From Streptomyces halstedii (lineage in GTDB: Bacteria > Actinomycetota > Actinomycetes > Streptomycetales > Streptomycetaceae), in contig JOAZ01000023.1 in the NCBI GenBank assembly GCA_000720535.1, forward strand, positions 124,001 to 188,000: a DNA stretch of 64,000 nt, read 5' to 3'. Both the position numbers and the translations under genes were made by a program. Positions 1 to 7,599 of the stretch are shown one piece after another (the first letter of the stretch is position 1; each line of letters starts with the position of its first letter). The notes below the pieces were generated by a model. The model was not told the DNA's origin and did not search any database. It saw nothing but the letters and a program-made list of their open reading frames with translations.

Positions 1-839
1 CCACCACCAAGGTGGGCATGTCGCTCTCCACCCTGAACAACCCGTTCTTCGTCCAGATGAAGGCGGGCGCCCAGGCCGAGGCGAAGAAGGCCGGCATCGA
101 CCTGACGGTCACCGACGCCCAGAACGACGCCTCCCAGCAGGCCAACCAGCTCCAGAACTTCACCAGTTCGGGTGTGAACTCCATCATCGTCAACCCGGTG
201 GACTCCGACGCGGTCGGCCCCGGCGTCCGCAGCGCCAACAAGGCCGACATCCCGGTGGTCGCCGCCGACCGCGGTGTCAACAAGGCGGACACCGCCACGC
301 TCGTGGCCTCGGACAACGTGGCGGGCGGCAAGCTCGCCGCGAAGGCGCTCGCCGACAAGCTCGGCGGCAAGGGCTCCATCGTCGTCCTCCAGGGCACCCC
401 GGGCACCTCCGCCAGCCGTGAGCGCGGAGCCGGATTCACCGAGGGCATCAAGGCCTATCCGGGGATCAAGGTCGTCGCCACCCAGCCGGCCGACTTCGAC
501 CGCACCAAGGGCCTGGACGTCATGACCAACCTGCTCCAGGGCCACCCCGGCATCACCGGCGTCTTCGCGGAGAACGACGAGATGGCGCTCGGCGCGGTCA
601 AGGCGCTCGGGAGCAAGGCCGGGAAGTCCGTCTCGGTCGTCGGCTTCGACGGCACCCCGGACGGCCTGAAGGCGGTCGAGGCGGGCACCCTGTACGCCTC
701 CGTGGCCCAGCAGCCCAAGGAACTGGGCAAGATCGCCGTACAGAACGCGGTGAAGGCCGCGGACGGCGAGAAGGTCGCCGGCACGGTCAAGGTCCCGGTC
801 AAGGTCGTCACCCGGGAGAACGTCGCGGACTTCTCCTAG
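1..839 (+). CDS. rbsB: Ribose ABC transporter substrate-binding protein RbsB (5' partial)
   Basis: The frame is open to the left edge of the window, so the signal peptide and lipobox lie outside; the visible mature part is about 278 residues and ends in a TAG stop. It is a type I periplasmic-binding fold that would bring D-ribose to an RbsA/RbsC transporter. Ribose-contact positions known from E. coli RbsB are present: the NNPFF start of the first strand, the AADRG Asp-Arg pair, Arg in SASRER, Asn in AENDEM, Asp in VGFDG and Gln in SVAQQP. The next genes are rbsK and rbsD in the same direction, which supports ribose rather than another pentose or autoinducer-2. The ATPase, permease and LacI-type RbsR expected upstream are off-window. 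Confidence 0.93.
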   Translation, partial: TTKVGMSLSTLNNPFFVQMKAGAQAEAKKAGIDLTVTDAQNDASQQANQLQNFTSSGVNSIIVNPVDSDAVGPGVRSANKADIPVVAADRGVNKADTATLVASDNVAGGKLAAKALADKLGGKGSIVVLQGTPGTSASRERGAGFTEGIKAYPGIKVVATQPADFDRTKGLDVMTNLLQGHPGITGVFAENDEMALGAVKALGSKAGKSVSVVGFDGTPDGLKAVEAGTLYASVAQQPKELGKIAVQNAVKAADGEKVAGTVKVPVKVVTRENVADFS

Positions 840-972
840 GCCGGGGCACAGGACGGCCGCCGGCAGGTCCGGTCCCGCCCTCGCGTCCATCCGGCCCGCC
901 CCGCCACCGCCCCCGGACGGCGGGGCCCGGCCCCGCACAAACCCGCCCCGCTCACGGAAGGCAGCACAGCCC

Positions 973-1911
973 ATGTACGAGAACGAGGACCCCGCACTCT
1001 CCCCGTACGACCTCGTGGTCGTCGGCTCGGCCAACGCGGACCTGGTCGTCGGCGTCGAGCGCCGCCCCGCGCCGGGCGAGACGGTGCTCGGCTCCGACCT
1101 CGTCGTCCACCCCGGCGGCAAGGGGGCCAACCAGGCCGTCGCCGCCGCCCGCCTCGGTGCCCGTACGGCACTGCTGGCGCGGGTCGGGGACGACGCCCAC
1201 GGCCGGCTGCTGCTCGGCTCGCAGCGGGACGCGGGCGTCGACACCGGCCCGGTCCTCGTCGGCGGGGCGCCCACCGGGGTCGCTCTGATCACCGTGGACC
1301 CCTCGGGCGACAACAGCATCGTCGTCTCCCCGGGGGCCAACGCCCGGCTGACGCCCCAGGACATCCGGGCGGCGGCACCGCTGTTCGCCGCCGCCCGGGT
1401 GGTCTCCGTACAGCTGGAGATCCCCCTGGACACCGTCGCCGAGACGGCCCGCGCGCTCGCCCCGGGCACCCGGCTGGTCCTCAACCCGTCCCCGCCGGCC
1501 CCGCTCCCCGCCGACGTCCTGGCGGCCTGCGACCCGCTGGTCGTCAACGAGCACGAGGCGCGGTACATCCTGGGCATCCTGGGACAGGAGGCGGGCGACA
1601 CCCCGGAGGAGTGGGCAGGGGCCCTGCTCGGCCACGGACCGCGCTCGGTGGTGGTCACCCTGGGAGCGGAGGGCGCCCTGATCGCGGACAGCCGCGGGGG
1701 CGGACACGTCCGCGTACCGAGTCCGAAGGTGGAGGCCGTGGACACCACGGGCGCGGGCGACGCCTTCACCGCCGCCCTGGCCTGGCGGCTGGGACGGGGC
1801 GAACCCCTGGCGGAGGCCGCCGCGTTCGCCGTCCGCGTGGGGGCGGCGGCCGTCACGCGGGAGGGCGCGCAGGCGTCGTACCCCACCGCCGAGGAGGTCG
1901 GCGCGCCGTGA
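973..1911 (+). CDS. rbsK: Ribokinase
   Basis: 312-residue PfkB-family sugar kinase that phosphorylates D-ribose to ribose 5-phosphate in the cytoplasm. The N-terminal GSANADLVV segment, the HPGGKGANQAVAAARLG substrate-binding signature and the C-terminal TTGAGDAF anion-hole and catalytic Asp motif are all intact. Length is normal for the family. The ATG at 973 is preceded by a GGAAGG-like ribosome site. It follows rbsB after about 130 bp and overlaps rbsD by the 4-nt GTGA, so the two are translationally coupled. Transport, pyranase and kinase genes together form a standard ribose catabolic operon; no internal promoter was recognised in the rbsB-rbsK gap. Confidence 0.95.
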   Translation: MYENEDPALSPYDLVVVGSANADLVVGVERRPAPGETVLGSDLVVHPGGKGANQAVAAARLGARTALLARVGDDAHGRLLLGSQRDAGVDTGPVLVGGAPTGVALITVDPSGDNSIVVSPGANARLTPQDIRAAAPLFAAARVVSVQLEIPLDTVAETARALAPGTRLVLNPSPPAPLPADVLAACDPLVVNEHEARYILGILGQEAGDTPEEWAGALLGHGPRSVVVTLGAEGALIADSRGGGHVRVPSPKVEAVDTTGAGDAFTAALAWRLGRGEPLAEAAAFAVRVGAAAVTREGAQASYPTAEEVGAP

Positions 1912-2297
1912 AGCGGTCGGGCATTCTCAACAGCCGCCTGGCCGGCGCGCTGGCCGCCCTGGGGCACGGCGACACGGTCCTGGTCTGCGACGTGGGCATG
2001 CCCGTCCCGCCCGGCCCCCGTGTCGTGGACCTGGCTTTCCGGGCGGGAGTCCCGTCGTTCGCCGAGGTGCTCGACGGGCTGCTGGAGGAGCTGGTGGTGG
2101 AGGCGGCGACCGCGGCCGAGGAGGTGGGCGCCGCCAACCCGGAGGCGGCCGCCCTGCTCGCGGCCCGCCTCCCGCAGCTGTGCCACGTGCCGCACGAGGA
2201 GCTGAAGCGGCGCACGCCGGGTGCCCGTCTGGTGGTGCGGACGGGGGAGGCGCGGCCGTACGCCAATGTGCTGCTGCGGTGCGGGGTCTTCTTCTGA
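1908..2297 (+). CDS. rbsD: D-ribose pyranase
   Basis: 129-residue RbsD, which interconverts beta-pyranose and beta-furanose ribose so that imported sugar can be phosphorylated by RbsK. The GTG start at 1908 lies inside the GTGA overlap with the rbsK stop; the longer open frame upstream is only a shadow of rbsK. The start KRSGILNSRLAGALAALGHGD shape is typical of the family, with the catalytic His in LGHGD followed by VLVCDVGMPVP, and a C-terminal RTGEARPYANVLLRCGV segment that forms the neighbouring active-site edge. Length and motifs are complete. It is the last gene of the ribose operon, followed by a weak hairpin. Confidence 0.95.
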   Translation: MKRSGILNSRLAGALAALGHGDTVLVCDVGMPVPPGPRVVDLAFRAGVPSFAEVLDGLLEELVVEAATAAEEVGAANPEAAALLAARLPQLCHVPHEELKRRTPGARLVVRTGEARPYANVLLRCGVFF

Positions 2298-2299
2298 GA

Positions 2300-2330
2300 A
2301 CCCCGCCGAGTGGTTCACCCGGCGGTGGGT
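2300..2330 (+). terminator. Weak hairpin after rbsD
   Basis: ACCCCGCCG at 2300-2308 can pair with CGGCGG plus TGGGT at 2320-2330 with one bulged T and an 11-nt loop. It starts three bases after the rbsD stop and has no U tract, as is common in Streptomyces. It plausibly separates the ribose operon from the chitinase gene. Confidence 0.4.
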
Positions 2331-2364
2331 GTGCTGTGCAGGGATTCCGTTCGGACGCCGTCCA

Positions 2365-2396
2365 AGTGGTCTAGTCCTGTCTTGGTCCAGACCATT
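2365..2396 (+). promoter_or_regulatory. Tandem DasR-responsive elements (dre) of the chitinase gene
   Basis: Two adjacent 16-mers, AGTGGTCTAGTCCTGT (2365-2380) and CTTGGTCCAGACCATT (2381-2396), match the DasR dre consensus ACTGGTCTAGACCACT and also form the direct repeat pair classically found before Streptomyces chitinase genes. The second element overlaps the putative -35 box. DasR is a GntR-family repressor released by glucosamine-6-phosphate, so the chitinase should be induced by chitin and GlcNAc. Confidence 0.8.
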
Positions 2397-2422
2397 GACA
2401 TGCTACTGGCGAAGTCGATATC
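2395..2422 (+). promoter_or_regulatory. Putative chitinase promoter
   Basis: A perfect TTGACA at 2395-2400 is followed after 16 nt by GATATC at 2417-2422, a reasonable vegetative-type promoter. The -35 box sits directly at the end of the second dre element, which fits steric repression by DasR. The start codon is about 68 nt downstream of the -10. Confidence 0.5.
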
Positions 2423-2489
2423 CCGTACCCAACACCCCTGCACAGCGCCGCTGTTCGCGGTCCTGTGCCCCCCTAGAGCTGGGACAGAC

Positions 2490-4013
2490 ATGAGACGATC
2501 GAGATCCGTCCGCGCGCTGGTGACCGCGGCTGTCACCACGGCGGCGGCAGCGGGCATGGCCGTGCTGGGCTCCGGCACCGCGCAGGCGGCGACCCCGCTC
2601 CCGGACCACGTCTTCGCCCCCTACTTCGAGTCCTGGACCGGTGAGAGCCCGGCGGCGATGGCCGCCGAGTCCGGCGCGAAGCACCTCACCATGGCGTTCC
2701 TCCAGACCGTGACCCGGGGCTCCTGCACCCCGTACTGGAACGGCGACGGCGACCTGCCCATCGCGCAGTCCTCCTTCGGCGCCGACATCGACACGATCCA
2801 GGCCCGGGGCGGCGACGTCATCCCGTCGTTCGGCGGCTACACCGCGGACACCACCGGCACGGAGATCGCCGACAGCTGCACCGACGTCGACCAGATCGCA
2901 GCCGCCTACCAGAAGGTCGTCACGACCTACGACGTCTCGCGGCTCGACATGGACATCGAGGTCGACTCCCTCGACAACTCCGCCGGTGTGGACCGGCGGA
3001 ACAAGGCCATCAAGAAGCTCCAGACCTGGGCGGACGCGAACGGCCGCGACCTGGAGATCTCCTACACCCTGCCGACGACCACCCGGGGGCTGGCCTCCAG
3101 CGGGCTCGCCGTGCTGCGGAACGCGGTCACCAACGGGGCGCGGGTCGACGTCGTCAACCTCATGACGTTCGACTACTACGACAACGCCGCGCACAACATG
3201 GCCAACGACACCGAGACCGCGGCCCAGGGCCTCCACGACCAGCTGGCGAAGCTCTACCCGGCCAAGACCGACGCCCAGCTGTGGTCCATGATCGGCGTCA
3301 CCGAGATGCCGGGCGTCGACGACTTCGGCCCGGCCGAGACCTTCACCTTGGCCAACGCCACCCAGGTGTACAACTGGGCGGTGGCCAAGGGCATCAACAC
3401 CCTCTCGTTCTGGGCGCTCCAGCGGGACAACGGCGGCTGCCCGGGTGGTCCGGCCGCCGACGACTGCTCCGGCATCCAGCAGAACACCTGGGACTTCACC
3501 CGGATCTTCGCGCCCTTCACCAGCGGGACCACGGTCCCGGACAACGACTTCTCGGTGTCGGCCACCCCGGCGTCCGGCACGGTGGCGGCGGGCGCTTCGG
3601 CCACCGCGACGGTGAAGACCGCGGTGACCAAGGGGCAGGCGGAGCAGGTGAACCTCACCGTCAGCGGGGCCCCCGCCGGTGTCACCGCGTCCCTGAGCCC
3701 CGCCTCCGTGACGGCGGGCGGCTCCTCGACGCTCACCGTCTCCACCACCCAGGCCGCCGCCTCGGGCACGTACCGGATCAGCGTCACCGGTACGAGCCCG
3801 TCGGGCAGTCACGCGACGGCCTACACGCTGACCGTCACCGGCGGCACCGGCAGCCAGTGCACGAAGGCCGCGTGGGCGAGCGGGACGATCTACACCGGCG
3901 GCCAGGAGGTCTCGTACAAGGGGCACAACTGGAAGGCCAAGTGGTGGACGACCGGCGAGGAGCCCGGCACCACGGGTGAGTGGGGCGTCTGGCAGGACCT
4001 CGGCGCCTGCTGA
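2490..4013 (+). CDS. Secreted GH18 chitinase with CBM5/12 chitin-binding domain
   Basis: 507 residues from the ATG at 2490; the open frame extends further upstream but runs through the promoter and operators. A Sec signal peptide (basic start, hydrophobic core, cleavage near AQA, residues 1-33) exports it. The GH18 barrel holds the catalytic DxDxE as LDMDIE near residues 151-156, plus MTFDYYD downstream. An Ig-like beta-sandwich linker with repeated Ala/Thr/Val strands (about 350-445) leads to a C-terminal CBM5/12 module with the typical aromatic pattern (NWKAKWWTTGEEPG). It hydrolyses chitin outside the cell. Tandem dre elements upstream indicate DasR/GlcNAc control. Two Cys flank the CBM, likely a disulfide. 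It is of the small single-catalytic-domain type common in Streptomyces. Confidence 0.92.
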   Translation: MRRSRSVRALVTAAVTTAAAAGMAVLGSGTAQAATPLPDHVFAPYFESWTGESPAAMAAESGAKHLTMAFLQTVTRGSCTPYWNGDGDLPIAQSSFGADIDTIQARGGDVIPSFGGYTADTTGTEIADSCTDVDQIAAAYQKVVTTYDVSRLDMDIEVDSLDNSAGVDRRNKAIKKLQTWADANGRDLEISYTLPTTTRGLASSGLAVLRNAVTNGARVDVVNLMTFDYYDNAAHNMANDTETAAQGLHDQLAKLYPAKTDAQLWSMIGVTEMPGVDDFGPAETFTLANATQVYNWAVAKGINTLSFWALQRDNGGCPGGPAADDCSGIQQNTWDFTRIFAPFTSGTTVPDNDFSVSATPASGTVAAGASATATVKTAVTKGQAEQVNLTVSGAPAGVTASLSPASVTAGGSSTLTVSTTQAAASGTYRISVTGTSPSGSHATAYTLTVTGGTGSQCTKAAWASGTIYTGGQEVSYKGHNWKAKWWTTGEEPGTTGEWGVWQDLGAC

Positions 4014-4164
4014 CACGGGCCCGTGCCCGTGCCGCCGCCCACCGGCCCCGCCGTCGAGCGGAGCGCCGTCGCCCGAAGCGCCTTTGGCGGGGCCGCTGTT
4101 GACGGTGCGTCGCTGACCGGCCCGCCCGGATGACGGCGGCGGGACACCGAGGGGGAGAGCGAGA

Positions 4165-4200
4165 CGAGGGGTCCCGGACCGGACGGTCCGGGACCCCTCG
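4165..4200. terminator. Strong bidirectional hairpin terminator
   Basis: A perfect 16-bp inverted repeat (CGAGGGGTCCCGGACC at 4165-4180 and its complement at 4185-4200) with a GGAC loop lies between the convergent chitinase and amidase genes. It can terminate transcription from both sides. Confidence 0.85.
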
Positions 4201-4277
4201 GCGTCGGCACACGGCCGGTGAGCGTCCCGGTCCTCACCCCGGGGACGGTGCCCGAGACCGGAACGCGCGGCGGGAGT

Positions 4278-5966
4278 TCACCGGGAAGCACCGTCCGGCA
4301 CCGACGGCAGGTACCTCGGTGCCCGCCAGGCGTCCAGCCGGCGCTCCACCGCCGCCCCCAGCGACAGCAGCGCGGCGTCCTGCCGGTCACCCGCCATCAG
4401 CAGCAGCCCGACCGGCAGTTCGCCCACCGATCCGGCGGGCACGGACAGCGACGGGTACCCGGCCACGGCCGCCGGGGTGGACGACGGGATCACGTCGTTG
4501 TCGCCCCGGGCGCAGTCCGTCGTCCAGGCCGCCGGGTTCGCGGGGGAGGCGACGGCGTCCAGGTGATGGGCGGCCATCGTCTCGTCGATGGACCGCCGGG
4601 CGAGGTCGCTCAACTCGGCGCGCGCCGCCCCGTAGTCGGGGTCGTCGGTCGACGGCGCGGCGAGCGCCTCCTCGAACAGCTCCTGACCGGCGAAGCAGGT
4701 CCGCTCGGCGGGATGGGCGCGGTTGAATTCGATCAGTCCGGCGAGGTCCCCCGGGCCGTCCTCGCGGGTGGCGAGGTAGGCGTCGATGTCCCGGTGGAAC
4801 TCGCTCAGGAGCGCCGGGAACTCCAGCTCGGCCAGCCGCTCCTGGTACGGCGGGGTCACCTCCACGACCTGGGCCCCTGCGCCGCGCAGCCTCTTCGCCG
4901 TACGGGTCATCAGCGCGTCCACCTCGGCGCCGAGGGAGGGCAGCCGCCACAGGCCGATCCGCTTGCCGCGCAGCCCGCCGGTCCGCTCGCCGCGCGGTCC
5001 GCCGGGGCGCGCGAGCGGGTCCGCCGGGTTGATCCCGCCGTTCGACGCCGGCCGAACGCCCGTCAGGAGACCATTGTCCGCGGTGAGTCCGGTGTCCGCC
5101 GTGATCCCGCTGTCCGGGGCCAGCACCGCCAGGGTGAGCGCGGTGTCGGTCACATTGCGTGCCATGGGGCCCGCCGTGTCCTGCTCGGCGGAGATCGGGA
5201 CCACCCCGGACGGGCTGACCAGCCCGAGGCTCGGCTTGTGACCCACCACTCCGTTCATCCCGGCCGGGCACACGATGGAGCCGTCCGTCTCCGTGCCGAT
5301 CGCGACCTGCGCCAGCGACGCGGCGAGCGCGGCGGCGGAACCGGAGGAGGACCCGCACGGATTGCGGTCCAGGACGTACGGGTTGTGCGTCTGCCCGCCC
5401 ACCGCCGACCAACCCGATGTGGGCTTCTCGGCACGGAAGTTGGCCCACTCGGACATGTTCGTCTTGCCGAGGACCACCGCGCCCGCCTCACGCAGCCGGG
5501 TCACCAGGGCGGCGTCCGTGGCGGGCGGCCTCCCCGCCAGCGCCAGCGATCCGGCCGTCGTCGGCATGTCACGGGTGTTCACGTTGTCCTTGAGCAGCAC
5601 GGGAATGCCGTCGAGCGGTCCCCGGACCGTGCCGCGGCGGTGCCGGGCGTCACTGGCGGCGGCCTGGAGCCGGGCGGTCGGGCTGACGCGCAGGACCGCG
5701 TGGATCTTCGGGTCCACGTCCCTGATCCGCCGCAGGTACGCCTCGGTCAGCGCCGACGAGGTCAGGGAGCCCCGCTTCATCCGCGCCTGTAACTCCGGGA
5801 TGGTCACCGTGTCGAGGTCCACGCCCAGGGTCCGGTGCGAACCGGTCGGGTGCGACGGCCGGCCGCCACCGGGTTCGTCGGCCTCCGCGCGCTGGTGGGG
5901 CGCGGCCGCCAGGAGGGGCGCCACGGCCACGGCCGCTGCCAGTGCCGCGATGCGTCGTCTGTTCAT
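4278..5966 (-). CDS. Secreted amidase-signature-family hydrolase
   Basis: 562 residues with an N-terminal signal peptide (MNRRR then an Ala-rich core to about residue 25). It belongs to the amidase signature family, which hydrolyses amides through a Ser-cisSer-Lys triad. The Lys is in PVLLKDN (about 126), the bridging Ser in NPCGSSSGS (about 206), and the nucleophile Ser in GTETDGS (about 230). A low-complexity insertion rich in ITADTG/LTADNG-like repeats near residues 290-325 is unusual for the family and probably a surface loop. The substrate cannot be told from sequence; secreted Streptomyces members are generally annotated only as amidases. It is convergent with the chitinase and divergent from the DasR-linked cluster; the dre site at 6177 lies 211 bp upstream of its start. 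Confidence 0.85.
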   Translation of the reverse strand: MNRRRIAALAAAVAVAPLLAAAPHQRAEADEPGGGRPSHPTGSHRTLGVDLDTVTIPELQARMKRGSLTSSALTEAYLRRIRDVDPKIHAVLRVSPTARLQAAASDARHRRGTVRGPLDGIPVLLKDNVNTRDMPTTAGSLALAGRPPATDAALVTRLREAGAVVLGKTNMSEWANFRAEKPTSGWSAVGGQTHNPYVLDRNPCGSSSGSAAALAASLAQVAIGTETDGSIVCPAGMNGVVGHKPSLGLVSPSGVVPISAEQDTAGPMARNVTDTALTLAVLAPDSGITADTGLTADNGLLTGVRPASNGGINPADPLARPGGPRGERTGGLRGKRIGLWRLPSLGAEVDALMTRTAKRLRGAGAQVVEVTPPYQERLAELEFPALLSEFHRDIDAYLATREDGPGDLAGLIEFNRAHPAERTCFAGQELFEEALAAPSTDDPDYGAARAELSDLARRSIDETMAAHHLDAVASPANPAAWTTDCARGDNDVIPSSTPAAVAGYPSLSVPAGSVGELPVGLLLMAGDRQDAALLSLGAAVERRLDAWRAPRYLPSVPDGASR

Positions 5967-6342
5967 GGGGGCCAGCGCACTACAGGACCGCCGCCGGGCG
6001 CAAGGCCGCCACCGGGTGTGTCACGCGGCTCCGGCGAACCGCGTTCGCACGATTCCCGGACGAACCGCCGGGGTGGCGAGGCCGGTTCGTGGAGGCGGTT
6101 CGTGGAGGGTAACTTTCGTCCCCGCGTTGCGTGAACGACGCGGATTGGCCGGAACGCCACTACATCCGGCCGATCAGGCGGTCTAGACCAATTGTGGCCG
6201 AGGCTTCTATCGTCGGACCCGTGATCGCGCAGTCCGGCCGGGCCCTCCCACACGGCCGGCAGCGGTCTCGCCCCGGCCGAACCCTTGCCTTGCCTCGTCA
6301 TGTCTTGCCACGCCATGCCTTGCCTGCTGATGGGACCCGCTT
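5967..6342. other. Divergent intergenic region with dre site and short repeats
   Basis: This gap separates the amidase from the methyltransferase. It contains a 12-nt direct repeat GGTTCGTGGAGG (6084-6095 and 6097-6108), the dre palindrome at 6177-6192, and a run of CTTGCC/CATGCC-like short repeats (about 6284-6330) just before the methyltransferase start. No coding potential was recognised. Confidence 0.6.
6177..6192 (+). promoter_or_regulatory. DasR dre-like palindrome upstream of the amino-sugar cluster
   Basis: The core GGTCTAGACC (6180-6189) is a perfect 10-bp palindrome identical to the centre of the DasR dre consensus; the flanks (GGC/AAT) are less conserved. It lies 150 bp before the first gene of the 6.3-12.9 kb cluster and between two divergent genes. 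DasR control by GlcNAc-derived glucosamine-6-phosphate is the likely role. Confidence 0.7.
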
Positions 6343-7599
6343 GTGATCGACATCGTGGTGGTGCTCAGGGCCGAGGACGCCGTCCTCGACTTCCTCTCCG
6401 TGCTCACCCCGCCCACCGCACCACCCGCCACCACCGGATCGGCGGCCGTCGGAGCCACCACCACACCGGCAGCCCCCCGCGAGGTGCACGTGCTGCTCGC
6501 CGACTCGGGTGAGCACCTCGCCTTTCCCTCCGGCCTCACCCTGCCCGCACGGCTGGCGCTGCTCGCCGCGCGGGTCCGGGAGGCCGACGAGTCCGCCGCC
6601 TCACCCGGACCCGAAGCGCTCGCCACCGCCCTCGCGAGGGTCGCGGAAGGCCGGCCCCTGTGCGTGTGGACGCACTCACCCGCCGACAACCGGCGTAGCA
6701 GAGGACGCCTCGGGCACGACGTCGCCGAGGCCCTGGACGCGGGGGAGCGGGCGGAGGGCACCACGGTCCGGCATGCCGTCGGCTACTCGCCGTTCCTCCA
6801 GTTCGTCAGTGAACTCGACCACCCCCTCGACCGCGAACTCGTCGCCGTCAAACTCGACTTCGTCAACCGCCACGCACGGCACCTGCTCGACAGCGAGTCC
6901 CCGCAGCACATGCTCTACACCGGCCGCGTGCCCGCCGCCGAGCGGTACTTCACCGCCGGACCCGACGAACGGAGACGTCTGTTCGCCCTGCTCGCGAGCC
7001 TGGACGAGGAGGCCGCGTCCGTTCCCGACCCGTGGGAGTTCGCCACCTCCCCGTACGAGACGGAACGGCTGGACGCCACCACCGCGTGGATCGCCCGCAC
7101 CTGCGACCCGGACACGGGCCCCCTGGTCGAGGTCGGCGCCTGTGAGGGCGCCCTCACGGACCGCCTTGCCGACAAGGGCTACCGCGTCGAGGCCACCGAG
7201 CCCAACCCGGTCTTCCGCGCCCGGCTCACCGCGGGACCCGGCGCCGGTGACACCGTTCACGTACACGCGGAAGGGCTCGAACCCCTCGCCGGGACACGGC
7301 GGTTGCCCGGCGAGGCGTACCTGCTGATCGAGATGCTCTACTACGGGCAGGACCTGGACCTGCTCACCGCGCTTCCCACCGGCCTGCTCTTCGTCGCCCT
7401 CGAACCCGAAGTGCTCGACACCTCGCTCCGCCCCTGGATCACCGCGTCCCCCGACTGGGAGCAGATCGACGAGGTCGTTCTCGTCCGCCCCGCCCTGGAG
7501 ACCGTCTGCGGCGGCCGGGCGTATCTGCGCAAGCGCGGCAGCACCGGTGTCCTCCTGCGGCGCCGCCCCACCCTCGACCGAAGGCCGGCCTTCTCGTGA
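6343..7599 (+). CDS. NodS-like SAM-dependent methyltransferase with degenerate PIG-L-like N-terminus
   Basis: 418 residues from a GTG start. The C-terminal half is a Rossmann methyltransferase: motif I LVEVGACEGALTDRL (about 262-276), the acidic strand end VEATEPN, then an IEMLYYG motif, resembling NodS-type N-methyltransferases that act on de-N-acetylated amino sugars. The N-terminal 200 residues resemble a PIG-L deacetylase fold, but the metal motif PHxDD is replaced by LRAED (residues 8-12), so this half is probably not catalytic. It contains a Pro/Thr/Ala-rich insertion at about 23-46. It overlaps the next gene by GTGA. A separate, intact PIG-L deacetylase sits four genes downstream. No strong ribosome site precedes the GTG, so the start is only likely. 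Confidence 0.7.
   Translation: MIDIVVVLRAEDAVLDFLSVLTPPTAPPATTGSAAVGATTTPAAPREVHVLLADSGEHLAFPSGLTLPARLALLAARVREADESAASPGPEALATALARVAEGRPLCVWTHSPADNRRSRGRLGHDVAEALDAGERAEGTTVRHAVGYSPFLQFVSELDHPLDRELVAVKLDFVNRHARHLLDSESPQHMLYTGRVPAAERYFTAGPDERRRLFALLASLDEEAASVPDPWEFATSPYETERLDATTAWIARTCDPDTGPLVEVGACEGALTDRLADKGYRVEATEPNPVFRARLTAGPGAGDTVHVHAEGLEPLAGTRRLPGEAYLLIEMLYYGQDLDLLTALPTGLLFVALEPEVLDTSLRPWITASPDWEQIDEVVLVRPALETVCGGRAYLRKRGSTGVLLRRRPTLDRRPAFS

Noticed and set aside
2403..4016. 537-aa minus-strand open frame
   Set aside because: Antisense to the chitinase.
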